This document shows positions 37,725-46,958 of a stretch of DNA of 64,000 bases, piece after piece. This DNA comes from Actibacterium lipolyticum (GTDB lineage: Bacteria > Pseudomonadota > Alphaproteobacteria > Rhodobacterales > Rhodobacteraceae), in the NCBI RefSeq assembly GCF_900184935.1, contig NZ_FXYE01000001.1, positions 1,240,001 to 1,304,000 of the forward strand. Reading direction: 5' to 3'. The position numbers were made by a program, and so were the translations under genes. Below the pieces are notes generated by a model. That model worked only from the letters and a program-made list of their open reading frames with translations, ran no database searches and was not told the origin of the DNA. Within the stretch, counting starts at the first letter, position 1. Every line of letters begins with the position of its first letter.

Positions 37725-37954
37725 CCCTTTACCCGTGCGGCCCGGCCACCGCGCCGCTGTTTCAAACGCGGCGCGCGGGCGGGCAGGTCTTCCATCACCT
37801 CAGCCCGTTGGGCGTTATCCATGCGGGACCATTGGGTGATCTCATCGATGCTGCGCAAGCAGCCCGTGCACAGCCGTTCCTGCGGATGGATCACGCAGAT
37901 ACGCACACAGGGCGATTGAATTTCATCGCGCGTCCAGATGGTGTCGTCTTTCAA
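37721..37954 (-). CDS. DUF1289 small cysteine protein
   Basis: The protein is 77 aa with SPCVRICVIHPQERLCTGC, the four-cysteine pattern (CxxxC...CxxC) of DUF1289, probably a metal-binding knuckle, and a basic C-terminus. The start is TTG 37954, overlapping the ruvX stop (TTGA), with GAGG ten bases upstream. It is the third gene in the ccmI-ruvX operon. Confidence 0.88.
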   Translation of the reverse strand: MKDDTIWTRDEIQSPCVRICVIHPQERLCTGCLRSIDEITQWSRMDNAQRAEVMEDLPARAPRLKQRRGGRAARVKG

Positions 37955-38430
37955 TTGGCATTCCTCAAGTGGCGTATCCGATCCAGTGCCCCTTGCAGGA
38001 TATAGCCAGCCGCGACGTGATCGATAACCTCTGCGCGACGCTTACGTGACGTATCCGCCTCTAACAGTGCTCTTTCTGCCGCAACTGTGGACAGGCGCTC
38101 GTCCCAGAACCCGATCGGAATTTCCGTCAGGCGCGACAGGTTTCGGGCAAATGCACGCGTCGATTGGCAACGCGGCCCTTCCGATCCGTCCATGTTACGT
38201 GGCAGGCCAAGGATAAGGCCGCCAACTTCGCGTTCTGCGATGATTTCCAGCAGGCGGGCTGCATCCACGCCGAATTTCTTGCGGCGAATGGTTTCCAAAG
38301 GGCTGGCGACGGACAAAAGCCTGTCTGAGATCGAAACCCCGATCGTCTTGTCGCCAAGGTCCAACCCGATCAACGCGCGGTGCGCGGGCAGGGCGGCCAG
38401 CAGCTCTTCGATGTCTTCGTGGATGCTCAT
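37951..38430 (-). CDS. ruvX: Holliday junction resolvase-like RuvX (YqgF)
   Basis: The protein is 159 aa, RNase H fold. GLDLGDKTIGVSISD contains the first catalytic aspartate, and GLPRNMDGSEGP and DERLSTVAAERAL are conserved YqgF segments. It takes part in processing of the 16S rRNA precursor 5' end and possibly junction resolution. The start overlaps the ccmI stop by four bases. Confidence 0.93.
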   Translation of the reverse strand: MSIHEDIEELLAALPAHRALIGLDLGDKTIGVSISDRLLSVASPLETIRRKKFGVDAARLLEIIAEREVGGLILGLPRNMDGSEGPRCQSTRAFARNLSRLTEIPIGFWDERLSTVAAERALLEADTSRKRRAEVIDHVAAGYILQGALDRIRHLRNAN

Positions 38431-39662
38431 TCGGTCACCCCGGCGCTTTGTGCTGCCGCGCGGATCGCTTCCAGATCATTGGGCCGGTCAAAGAACACTT
38501 TTTTCGCTTCGTCCCAGATGTCAGCGGCGCGATCTGTTTCGCCCAAGGTTCCAAGCGCGCGGATCAGCTGTGCCCATTCGGTTGCGTTGCCCCCTTCGCT
38601 GGCAAGGCGTTGGGACAGGCCGTCAACCATGCCACGGATCATGTCCATCCGCTGTTCCGGCGTCATGTCTGCGGCGGCTTCCACATCCTCGGCCGAAGGG
38701 CCGCGCAGGGCCGGGACCGATGCAAGGGGCGGCAGCGCATATTCAACACCCGCGCGAAAGGCGAGTTCTTCGATACTGGCGCGGATCGGGGCAACCCATG
38801 GTTCGTCCGCCCCGCTTTCGGCAAGCAAGCTGCGCCAAATTCGGAAGGCGATGTCGGGCCGCCCGGTCTGGGTATAAAGCAGGCCAAGGTAATAGCGCGC
38901 GGTGCCGTTACGCTCATCCCGGCGCAGGGCCTGTTCCAGTGCGGCTTCCGCCTCTGGAGAGATGTAGCCGCCAGCGGCAAGCACCATCATATCGGCCAGC
39001 GTGGCGAAATCTTCGCCGGTGGCCTCGTCACCCTTAAGCGCGATCATTTTGGACTGCGCAATGTAGCCCGCGCGGAAATTGCCCAACGCGGCTTCGTTAC
39101 GCGCCAACAGCATCAACCCCTGTGGGTCATCGTCACGTTGCGCCACAACGGCGCGCAGCTTTTCGACCATATCAACATGGCGCGGATCGGGCGTCGTTAG
39201 GCTTGGCATTGCCGGGGCCTGTTCTTCGGCAGCGGCTTGGCGGGGGCGGTTTTTGCGGGCTTCTTCGGCGGCGTCTTTACGGGCCTGAAGCGGAAGGTCG
39301 CGATACCCCGGTGCGCCGATGGTCGCATAAAGCGCCAAGGCCCCGACGATCAACACGGCGCTTCCTGCAAGACCACCCACGATGGTCGCCGCGCGCGGAG
39401 CCTTTGCCCCATTGGCGTCTTGTTGCAGGGCACGGTCAGCTTCCAAAATGCGGCGGGACACCTCAAGTCGGGTGCGCTCTGCGTCTTCGGGGCCGATCAC
39501 GCCACGGGCAAGATCTTTGTCCACCTCTTTCAGTTGGTCTTGATAGACCTTCAGATCATACGCCGCTGGGGGCGCATCACCGGCCCGCCCGCGTAGCATG
39601 GTGATAACCAGTACCACCGCGATGACGACGGCCAAAAGAAAGGCGACCAGCCAGAAAATCAT
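38427..39662 (-). CDS. ccmI: Cytochrome c maturation protein CcmI
   Basis: The protein is 411 aa. An N-terminal membrane helix (residues 1-23) is followed by a short loop and a second helix at about 92-112, then a periplasmic TPR-rich domain. This is the standard CcmI plan. It delivers apocytochrome c to the haem ligation complex. Other ccm genes are not in the window. It is the first gene of the leftward ccmI-ruvX-DUF1289 unit. Confidence 0.88.
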   Translation of the reverse strand: MIFWLVAFLLAVVIAVVLVITMLRGRAGDAPPAAYDLKVYQDQLKEVDKDLARGVIGPEDAERTRLEVSRRILEADRALQQDANGAKAPRAATIVGGLAGSAVLIVGALALYATIGAPGYRDLPLQARKDAAEEARKNRPRQAAAEEQAPAMPSLTTPDPRHVDMVEKLRAVVAQRDDDPQGLMLLARNEAALGNFRAGYIAQSKMIALKGDEATGEDFATLADMMVLAAGGYISPEAEAALEQALRRDERNGTARYYLGLLYTQTGRPDIAFRIWRSLLAESGADEPWVAPIRASIEELAFRAGVEYALPPLASVPALRGPSAEDVEAAADMTPEQRMDMIRGMVDGLSQRLASEGGNATEWAQLIRALGTLGETDRAADIWDEAKKVFFDRPNDLEAIRAAAQSAGVTE

Positions 39663-39859
39663 GATCTCTCCTGCATAAGCTTCCCAAGGGATGTATTACC
39701 TCTAAGCCGTTCGGGGAAGGGGCAAACCCCTTAGGTGCGACACAGCGCACACGCACGATGTCGTGTTTTTTTCACATTGCGCCGCTCATGGTCGTGGGGC
39801 AAATCTTTGATCGGTCCATTACAAACCGTGCCCGCCGCGCGATGAAGGGGATTCGCCGT

Positions 39860-41113
39860 ATGTCCATGAAACGTTATTCTGTATTCGCAATTGCACGCGA
39901 AGCCGCCCGATATCATTCCGGGTGGGAACGCGCGTGGAAGTCCCCCCAGCCCAAGAAACGCTATGACGCTATTATTATCGGGGCAGGCGGGCACGGACTG
40001 GCGACGGCCTATTACCTTGGAAAGAACCACGGCATTACCAATGTGGCCATTCTGGAAAAGGGCTGGCTTGGCGGCGGCAATACCGGGCGTAACACGACGA
40101 TCATCCGCTCCAACTACCTTCAGGATCCATCGGCGGCGATCTATGAAAAGGCGCGCTCGCTTTACGAAACGATGAGCCAGGATTTGAACATGAACGTCAT
40201 GTTCAGCCCGCGCGGCGTGATCATGCTGGCCCAAACAGAACACGAGGTGCGCGGATACGAACGAACCGCCCATGCCAATGCCCTGCAAGGGGTGAAAACC
40301 GAATTCATCGGGCCAGAGCGCGTGAAAGAGCTGGTGCCGATCATCAACATCGACGGCCCGCGCTATCCCGTTCTTGGTGGCTTGTGGCAGGCCCGCGGCG
40401 GCACCGCGCGCCACGACGCGGTGGCGTGGGGCTATGCCCGTGCCTGTTCCGCGATGGGCATGGACATCATCCAACAATGCGAGGTCACGGGCGTGCGTCG
40501 CGACGGCGGCAAGGTCGTTGGCGTCGATACAACCAAGGGCGCGATTGAATGTAACAAGCTGGGCGTTGTCGTGGCGGGGCATTCCGGCGTGATCTCTGAA
40601 ATGGCGGGCTTCCGCCTTCCCATCGAATCCGTCGCGCTTCAGGCGCTTGTGTCAGAGCCGATCAAACCCTGCATGGATGTAGTTGTGATGGCCAACACCG
40701 TGCATGGTTACATGAGCCAGTCCGACAAGGGCGAGATGGTCATCGGCGGCGGCACCGACGGGTTCAACAACTACACCCAACGCGGCAGTTTTCATCATGT
40801 CGAAGAAACCGTGCGCGCCCTGATCGAAACCTTTCCGATCATCAGCCGCCTGAAGATGCTGCGCCAATGGGGCGGGATCGTGGATGTGACGGGGGACCGG
40901 TCGCCCATCATCTCCAAAACCCCAGTGGATGGGATGTTCATCAACTGCGGCTGGGGCACCGGCGGGTTCAAAGCGATCCCCGGTTCCGGCTGGGCCATGG
41001 CCGAGATGATCGCAAAAGGCGAACCCGGCGCCCTTGCAGCCGAGTTCGGAATGGACCGCTTCGTCGAAGGCCGCTTCATCGACGAAAGCGTAGCAGCGGG
41101 GGTGGCGCATTGA
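39860..41113 (+). CDS. soxB: Sarcosine oxidase beta subunit
   Basis: The protein is 417 aa. The FAD-binding GAGGHGLATAYYLG lies at about 41-54. The GGTARHDAVAWG segment carries the histidine that links FMN covalently in this family. AAGGGG lies nine bases before ATG 39860; ATG 39866 (MKRYS) and ATG 39842 are alternatives. It holds the sarcosine dehydrogenation site of the heterotetramer, releasing formaldehyde equivalents, glycine and H2O2. First gene of soxBDAG. Confidence 0.95.
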   Translation: MSMKRYSVFAIAREAARYHSGWERAWKSPQPKKRYDAIIIGAGGHGLATAYYLGKNHGITNVAILEKGWLGGGNTGRNTTIIRSNYLQDPSAAIYEKARSLYETMSQDLNMNVMFSPRGVIMLAQTEHEVRGYERTAHANALQGVKTEFIGPERVKELVPIINIDGPRYPVLGGLWQARGGTARHDAVAWGYARACSAMGMDIIQQCEVTGVRRDGGKVVGVDTTKGAIECNKLGVVVAGHSGVISEMAGFRLPIESVALQALVSEPIKPCMDVVVMANTVHGYMSQSDKGEMVIGGGTDGFNNYTQRGSFHHVEETVRALIETFPIISRLKMLRQWGGIVDVTGDRSPIISKTPVDGMFINCGWGTGGFKAIPGSGWAMAEMIAKGEPGALAAEFGMDRFVEGRFIDESVAAGVAH

Positions 41114-41423
41114 TGCATTCACACGTTAGCCCCGTGCGGTTCCTTGTATTTCGCTTTGAAATTGTGCCCGGCACCGCAGGCGAACCGCTTCGTATTCTGG
41201 GATCTAGGCTCGGGTCAATCAAGCCCAGTGCTTCCGCTGTCCGGCGGATTGTCGCCATGGGGCTTAGGGTTACGGCCAAGCCGAATGAACACAATAGCCA
41301 GCAGGACGACCAAAACCAGCGGCCATGCTTTCACGACATACATCAAATATTCCATGCCCTGATTTTGCGTGCCAATGGCCGATTGGGTCAAGCGCTTCGC
41401 GCTATCAGATCGGAGGCCGCACC
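41114..41423. other. Gap between soxB and soxD
   Basis: This 310-base gap is unusual in an otherwise overlapping operon. Apart from a weak antisense micro-ORF (41215-41355) I see no gene or clear hairpin. GGAGG of soxD lies at 41412-41416. Confidence 0.4.
41215..41355 (-). CDS. Possible antisense membrane micro-protein
   Basis: From ATG 41355 the frame codes for 46 aa with one strong hydrophobic helix (AWPLVLVVLLAIVFIRLG) followed by a polar tail. AGGGC lies right before the ATG, at poor spacing. It is antisense to the soxB-soxD leader. The evidence is composition alone. Confidence 0.25.
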   Translation of the reverse strand: MEYLMYVVKAWPLVLVVLLAIVFIRLGRNPKPHGDNPPDSGSTGLD

Positions 41424-41753
41424 ATGCTGATCCTAACCTGCCCATACTGCGGCGTCTCAGGCGAAGAAACCGAATTCCACGCGGGTGGAGAGGCGCATCT
41501 GAAACGCTTCGGCCCCGGCTCTTCGGATGCCGATTTCGAAAGCTATCTGTTCCACCGGGAAAACCCCAAGGGGGTGCATTTCGAACGCTGGCGTCACGTT
41601 TCGGGCTGTGGAAAATGGTTCCACGCCGCCCGCTGCACCACCACGCTTGAAGTGTTCGGCACTTACACCGCCCAAACCTCGGAACCGCCGCAAAGCATCA
41701 AGGATGCCATCACCGCCAAACGCCCCGGCTGGACATGGAGGGATTTCGCATGA
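41424..41753 (+). CDS. soxD: Sarcosine oxidase delta subunit
   Basis: The protein is 109 aa. The zinc-binding cysteines begin with CPYCG (C6, C9), and a later CGKWFHAARC completes the site. It is a structural subunit that contacts the alpha subunit. GGAGG precedes ATG 41424, and the stop overlaps soxA by four bases. Confidence 0.95.
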   Translation: MLILTCPYCGVSGEETEFHAGGEAHLKRFGPGSSDADFESYLFHRENPKGVHFERWRHVSGCGKWFHAARCTTTLEVFGTYTAQTSEPPQSIKDAITAKRPGWTWRDFA

Positions 41754-44700
41754 GCACGCGCCTGCAAACTGGTGGTCGTCTGATCGACCGGTCCCACCGC
41801 GAAGGTTTCAGCTTTAACGGTAAACGCCTGACGGGCTATGCGGGCGATACGCTTGCGTCGGCCTTGTTGGCGAACGATCAGATGTTGGTCGGCCGGTCGT
41901 TCAAATACCACCGCCCGCGCGGCTTCGTTGCCGCCGGCGGGGAAGAGCCGAACGGGCTGGTCAACCTTGGCAAAGGCGGCCAGTTCGAACCCAACCAACG
42001 CGCCACCACGACTGAACTGTTCGACGGGCTGACGGCGGAAAGTCAGAACCACTGGCCCAGCCTTGAATTCGACATCGGAGCGATCAACGCCAAATTCTCG
42101 CGGTTCTTGCCGGCGGGGTTCTATTACAAGATGTTCATTCATCCCCGTCCGCTGTGGAAACACGTGTACGAGCCATTCATCCGCAATTCCGCCGGTTTGG
42201 GAAAGGCTCCGCAGGACCGTGACAGTGACCGGTACGAGCATTTCTATGCCTTCGCCGATCTGGTGATCATCGGTGGCGGTATCGCGGGGCTTCAGGCTGC
42301 GCTGACGGCCGGGCAGGCGGGTGCAAAGGTTATTCTGATGGAACAGACCGCCCATTGGGGTGGTCGCGCGCCGGTGGATGGTGTGACCATCGACGGTGCC
42401 CCCGCAGATGACTGGATCGCCAAAACCGTCACCACGCTTGAGGGGATGGAAAACGTCACCCTACGCACCCGGATGATGGGAGCAGGGGTTTACGATCACG
42501 GCTATGTTCTGGGGTATGAACGCGTGGCTGACCATTGCCCCGGCCTTGGCCTGCCGCGCCATCGGCTGTGGCGTATCCGCGCCAAGCAGATCATTACGGC
42601 CACGGGGGCGATTGAACGCCCGCTGTCCTTCGCAGGAAACGACGTGCCGGGCGTGATGCTGGCATCTGCCATTCGCGATTACGCGGTGAACTGGGCGGTG
42701 TCGCCCGGCGACCGCACGGTTGTGGTCACCAACAACGATGATGCATATCGCACGGCGATCTGCCTGAAACAGGCGGGGCTAGAGGTTCCGGTGATCATCG
42801 ATGCCCGCCCCGAAGCTTCCGGCGCCTTGCCCGAAGCCGCGCGCGCCCTTGGTATTCGGGTCGAAACCGGCAAAGGCATAGCCAAAGTGCTGGGTGGCAA
42901 GCGCGTTACGGGCGTTGCCCTGTGCGCCCAAGCCGGTGAAGGCGCGGAACTGGAACAGGTGCCCTGTGACGCGGTCGCCATGTCCGGCGGCTGGTCGCCG
43001 GTGGTGCATCTGTGGTCCCATTGCGGTGGCAAGTTGAACTGGGATGACGCCCAAGCCCATTTCCGACCCGATGCGAACCGCGCGCCCACCTCTCACGATG
43101 GGTTGCCATTTGTCATCTCCGCCGGGTCTGCGAACGGCGAACTGCACGCTGCCGCCACGCTTGGCGATGGCGATGCGGCAGGCAAGACTGCGATCAGGGC
43201 ACTTGGCCTTTCCGCCACCGCCGGAGGCGTTGCCAAGGCAGAGGCCGAGGCTGAGGAACCCATGACCCCGGTCTGGATCATGCCCCAAGGCGCGGGCGTA
43301 AAGCTGCGCAGCAAGATGTGGCTGGATTATCAGAACGACGTGAAGGTCAGCGATGTTCAACTGGCCGCTCAGGAAGGCTATGAAAGCGTTGAACATGCCA
43401 AGCGTTACACCACGCTGGGCATGGCGACCGATCAGGGTAAGTTGAGCAATATCAACGGCCTGGCGGTTCTTTCTCAGTCTTTGGGTGCGGATATCCCGCA
43501 GGTTGGGACCACTACGTTCCGCCCGCCCTATACCCCCATCTCGATGGGTGCGATTGCGGGCGAAGCGCGGGGAGAGGTGTTCCAACCGCTGCGCCGCACG
43601 CCGATCCACGAATGGAACGACGCCAACGGCGCTGATTTTGAACCTGTCGGCCAATGGCGCCGCCCGTACACTTATCTGCGCAACGGTGAAAACCGCGCCG
43701 ATGCGGTGAAGCGCGAGGTGCTGAACACCCGGAACAATCTGGGCCTGCTGGATGCCTCGACCCTTGGCAAACTGATCGTCAAAGGGCCGGATGCGGGCAA
43801 GTTCCTTGATTTGCTTTACACCAACATGATGTCCACGCTGAAACCGGGCCGCTGCCGTTATGGTTTGATGTGCAGCGAAAACGGTTTCCTGATGGATGAC
43901 GGCGTGGTCGCGCGGATCGATGACGAGACGTTCCTGTGCCACACGACCACCGGCGGGGCCGACCATATCTTTGCGCATATGGAAGAATGGCTTCAGACCG
44001 AATGGTGGGACATGCAGGTTTACGTCGCCAACGCGACTGAACAGTTCGCGCAGATCGCCGTGGTTGGCCCGAACGCCCGCAAGCTGTTGGAAAAGCTGGG
44101 CGGCATGGATGTCAGCGCAGAGGCGTTGCCGTTTATGGCGTGGGCCGATGGTGAATTGGCGGGGATCAAGGTGCGCGCCTATCGCATCTCATTCTCGGGC
44201 GAGCTGAGTTATGAGATTGCCGTTCCTGCCTCCCAAGGGCGCGCGTTCTGGGATGCCTGCATTGCAGCAGGGGCGGAATTCGGCCTGATGCCCTATGGGA
44301 CTGAGGCGCTTCATGTGATGCGCGCCGAAAAGGGCTTCATCATGATCGGCGACGAAACCGACGGTACCGTGATCCCGCAAGATCTGGGGCTGAACTGGGC
44401 GATTTCCAAGAAGAAGGAAGACTATCTTGGTAAACGCGCGCAGCAGCGCAGCCATATGACTGATCCGAAACGGTGGAAGCTGGTTGGGTTGGAAACTGTG
44501 GACGGCTCGGTCATTCCTGACGGGTCATATGGCGTTGCAGATGGCATCAACGCCAACGGTCAGCGCAACACGCAGGGGCGCGTTACCTCGACCTATTATT
44601 CGCCAACGCTGGATCGTGGCATCGCCATGGGGCTGGTTTTGAACGGGCCTGACCGGATGGGCGAGGTGGTCGAATTCAACAAGGTCGATGGCACCACCGT

Positions 44701-44761
44701 CGCCGCCAAGATCGTTGATCCGGTCTTCTATGACAAAGAAGGGGAGAAGCAGAATGTCTGA
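41750..44761 (+). CDS. soxA: Sarcosine oxidase alpha subunit
   Basis: The protein is 1003 aa. The N-terminal part has a 2Fe-2S-ferredoxin-like fold region (GYAGDTLASALLAND), a NAD-binding GGGIAGLQAALTAGQAG at about 174-190, and DVPGVMLASAIRDY. The C-terminal third (from about 610) is glycine-cleavage T-like and should transfer the one-carbon unit to tetrahydrofolate (SGELSYEIAVP, GTEALHVMRAEKGF). The start overlaps soxD (ATGA). Confidence 0.96.
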   Translation: MSTRLQTGGRLIDRSHREGFSFNGKRLTGYAGDTLASALLANDQMLVGRSFKYHRPRGFVAAGGEEPNGLVNLGKGGQFEPNQRATTTELFDGLTAESQNHWPSLEFDIGAINAKFSRFLPAGFYYKMFIHPRPLWKHVYEPFIRNSAGLGKAPQDRDSDRYEHFYAFADLVIIGGGIAGLQAALTAGQAGAKVILMEQTAHWGGRAPVDGVTIDGAPADDWIAKTVTTLEGMENVTLRTRMMGAGVYDHGYVLGYERVADHCPGLGLPRHRLWRIRAKQIITATGAIERPLSFAGNDVPGVMLASAIRDYAVNWAVSPGDRTVVVTNNDDAYRTAICLKQAGLEVPVIIDARPEASGALPEAARALGIRVETGKGIAKVLGGKRVTGVALCAQAGEGAELEQVPCDAVAMSGGWSPVVHLWSHCGGKLNWDDAQAHFRPDANRAPTSHDGLPFVISAGSANGELHAAATLGDGDAAGKTAIRALGLSATAGGVAKAEAEAEEPMTPVWIMPQGAGVKLRSKMWLDYQNDVKVSDVQLAAQEGYESVEHAKRYTTLGMATDQGKLSNINGLAVLSQSLGADIPQVGTTTFRPPYTPISMGAIAGEARGEVFQPLRRTPIHEWNDANGADFEPVGQWRRPYTYLRNGENRADAVKREVLNTRNNLGLLDASTLGKLIVKGPDAGKFLDLLYTNMMSTLKPGRCRYGLMCSENGFLMDDGVVARIDDETFLCHTTTGGADHIFAHMEEWLQTEWWDMQVYVANATEQFAQIAVVGPNARKLLEKLGGMDVSAEALPFMAWADGELAGIKVRAYRISFSGELSYEIAVPASQGRAFWDACIAAGAEFGLMPYGTEALHVMRAEKGFIMIGDETDGTVIPQDLGLNWAISKKKEDYLGKRAQQRSHMTDPKRWKLVGLETVDGSVIPDGSYGVADGINANGQRNTQGRVTSTYYSPTLDRGIAMGLVLNGPDRMGEVVEFNKVDGTTVAAKIVDPVFYDKEGEKQNV

Positions 44762-45320
44762 TCCTGTAAGCGCCCTGAACCGCGTCACATTTGACGGGTT
44801 CGTTAAGGTCGAAGAAATGGGCCCGCGTGGCATGATCACCCTGCGCGGTGATCACGCTTTGCCAGAGGTAAAAAACGCCGCCACCGGTGTGGCTGGCGTG
44901 AATTTCCCCGGCCAGCGAGAATGCCGCGTTGTTGAAGAACGCGGCCTTGCGTGGATGTCCCCGGACGAACTGTTGGTGATGGTCCCCCATGGCGAAGCTG
45001 ACACCGCCGTTGCGTCGATGGAGAGCGATCTGGACGGCACACACAGCCTTGCCGTGAACGTGTCCGACGCCCGTGCGGTGTTCCGCATTATCGGCCCCGG
45101 CGCGCGCGAGGTCTTGGCCAAACTCTGCCCCGTCGATCTGTCGCCTGAGGCGTTTGTACCGGGCACGATCCGCCGTACCCGCGCCGCACAGGTGCCGGTG
45201 GCCTTTTGGATGGTGGAAGAGGACGTGTTCGAACTGGTCTGCTTCCGTTCGGTCGCGGCTTACGTCTTTGACCTGCTGAAAACCGCAGCGATACCGGGGA
45301 GCGAGGTTGGGTACTTTTAG
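44754..45320 (+). CDS. soxG: Sarcosine oxidase gamma subunit
   Basis: The protein is 188 aa, related to a GcvT fragment. ITLRGDH, FPGQRECRV and SPDELLVMVP are typical of SoxG. It overlaps the soxA 3' end by eight bases, and GGGGAG lies just before ATG 44754. It closes the operon; no folD/purU gene follows here. Confidence 0.93.
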   Translation: MSDPVSALNRVTFDGFVKVEEMGPRGMITLRGDHALPEVKNAATGVAGVNFPGQRECRVVEERGLAWMSPDELLVMVPHGEADTAVASMESDLDGTHSLAVNVSDARAVFRIIGPGAREVLAKLCPVDLSPEAFVPGTIRRTRAAQVPVAFWMVEEDVFELVCFRSVAAYVFDLLKTAAIPGSEVGYF

Positions 45321-45394
45321 GACCCGCCGCAAAGCTGTGTTGGTCTGCTTCGTGCCCGTTGTGTCGCAAGGAAACCTTGGCATAGACTGCCAGT

Positions 45395-46105
45395 ATGGAC
45401 ATTTTCGGCACCGCACTTTTGGGATTTTTCCGAGAGCAATCTGACGCTCTTATCAAAGTCATTCGTGACGATGGCTGGGAAGACGAACATAGCCCTAGCC
45501 TTTATTTTGAACGCGAACCCTTCGACTTTGAAAAGCCTGCGTTGCACCTTGTCGATGGGCCAACGGTTGACGTCGGTTGCGGTGCCGGGCGCCATATCAG
45601 GTGGCTTGGCGCGAATGGACACAAAGCTTTTGGGCTGGATTGTTCTACTGGTGCTGTCGAAGTCTGCCGCGCACAGGGTTTGGATAATGTTGAGCTGTTT
45701 GACGTGATGTCAGATGGCATCCCCAAAATTCCGTTTAGTGTCAGAAATATAAGCCTGTTTGGAAATAACGTCGGGATCGGAGGCACGTTTGACGGAAGCA
45801 AAGCTCTTTTTAAGACGTTGAATGACACTTGCAGCGCGGGGGGACAGCTTGTTCTGACGGGGATCAATGTCAGAGAGACAGACAACCCCCAACACATTGC
45901 GTACCAAGAAAAGAACGTTGCTGAAGGCCGACGACGAGGGGAAATGCGGATCCGAATAAGCTATCGCGGTGAAATTGGCCCTGAATTTCAGTGGTTTCAC
46001 CCAGAAGCCGATGAAATTGAAGAGCTTGGATCGCTTACCGGTTGGAAGGTCCAGAAAATGGAACGGATCGGCGGTTTCTTCTGGGCATCTTTGATCCGCA
46101 GCTAA
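45395..46105 (+). CDS. Class I SAM-dependent methyltransferase
   Basis: The protein is 236 aa. The SAM-binding motif I is VDVGCGAGRHIRWLGANG at about 58-75, followed by GLDCSTGAVEVCR (motif II acidic residue). The substrate is unknown. The ribosome site before ATG 45395 is weak. It stands alone between the sarcosine operon and sodB, with lower GC than its neighbours. Confidence 0.8.
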   Translation: MDIFGTALLGFFREQSDALIKVIRDDGWEDEHSPSLYFEREPFDFEKPALHLVDGPTVDVGCGAGRHIRWLGANGHKAFGLDCSTGAVEVCRAQGLDNVELFDVMSDGIPKIPFSVRNISLFGNNVGIGGTFDGSKALFKTLNDTCSAGGQLVLTGINVRETDNPQHIAYQEKNVAEGRRRGEMRIRISYRGEIGPEFQWFHPEADEIEELGSLTGWKVQKMERIGGFFWASLIRS

Positions 46106-46280
46106 GGCGTACTTAGTCCCGCACACTCGTTTCAAGGAAAGTGCACGTTGGGGCGGAGTGGTTCGCATGGAACTCTTTCGCGGCTAGGCAGTTACACTAA
46201 GACAGGGGTTGACGATATCGCCTGTGCGGATCAGGTATGATCCGAAGAATTTATTTCCGCGAACGAAGAGGGGCTGACCC

Positions 46281-46889
46281 ATGGCTTTTGAACTTCCTGA
46301 CCTCCCATATGCTCATGATGCGCTTGCCGATGCAGGTATGTCGAAAGAGACGTTGGAGTACCACCACGACCTGCACCACAAGGCGTATGTCGACAACGGC
46401 AACAAGCTGATCGCCGGCACCGAGTGGGAAGGCAAAACACTGGAAGAGATCGTAAAGGGCACATACCAGTCCGGCGCGGTTGCCCAGAACGGCATCTTCA
46501 ACAACGCCTCGCAGCACTGGAACCACGCGCAGTTCTGGGAAATGATGGGCCCAGGCAAGGGCGCGATGCCCGGCGAATTGGAAGCACGCATCGTTGATGG
46601 CTTCGGTTCGGTTGACGCGTTCAAAGAGCAATTCGCGGCTGCTGGCGCTGGTCAGTTTGGTTCGGGTTGGGCTTGGCTGGTGGTTGACACCGACGGCACG
46701 CTGAAGGTCACGAAAACCGAAAACGGCGTTAACCCGCTGTGCTTTAACCAGACCGCGCTGCTGGGCTGCGACGTGTGGGAACATTCCTACTACATCGACT
46801 TCCGCAACAAGCGTCCGGCTTACCTGACCAACTTCTTGGACAACCTGGTAAACTGGGAAAACGTAGCAGAGCGTCTTGCCTCGGCCTAA
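46281..46889 (+). CDS. sodB: Superoxide dismutase, Fe/Mn family (SodB)
   Basis: The protein is 202 aa. Metal ligands are the histidine in LEYHHDLHHKAYV, the one in ASQHWNHAQFW, and the Asp and His of DVWEHSYYIDF. QTALLGCDVWEHSYYIDFRN and the GSGWAWLV pattern favour the iron form, but metal choice cannot be proved by eye. A clear terminator follows. Confidence 0.95.
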   Translation: MAFELPDLPYAHDALADAGMSKETLEYHHDLHHKAYVDNGNKLIAGTEWEGKTLEEIVKGTYQSGAVAQNGIFNNASQHWNHAQFWEMMGPGKGAMPGELEARIVDGFGSVDAFKEQFAAAGAGQFGSGWAWLVVDTDGTLKVTKTENGVNPLCFNQTALLGCDVWEHSYYIDFRNKRPAYLTNFLDNLVNWENVAERLASA

Positions 46890-46912
46890 TCGCCGCTATC
46901 GTTTATGAATTT

Positions 46913-46942
46913 GGGCCGTCCCGTTTGGGGCGGTCCTTTTTT
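46913..46942 (+). terminator. Rho-independent terminator of sodB
   Basis: GGGCCGTCCC and GGGGCGGTCC form a 10-base stem with two G-U pairs, a four-base loop and a following run of six T. Confidence 0.9.
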
Positions 46943-46958
46943 GCGGTGGGGTCCATAA

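Noticed and set aside
42779-43978. Open frame of 399 codons opposite soxA
   Set aside because: It is the antisense shadow of the sarcosine oxidase alpha gene, with no ribosome site.
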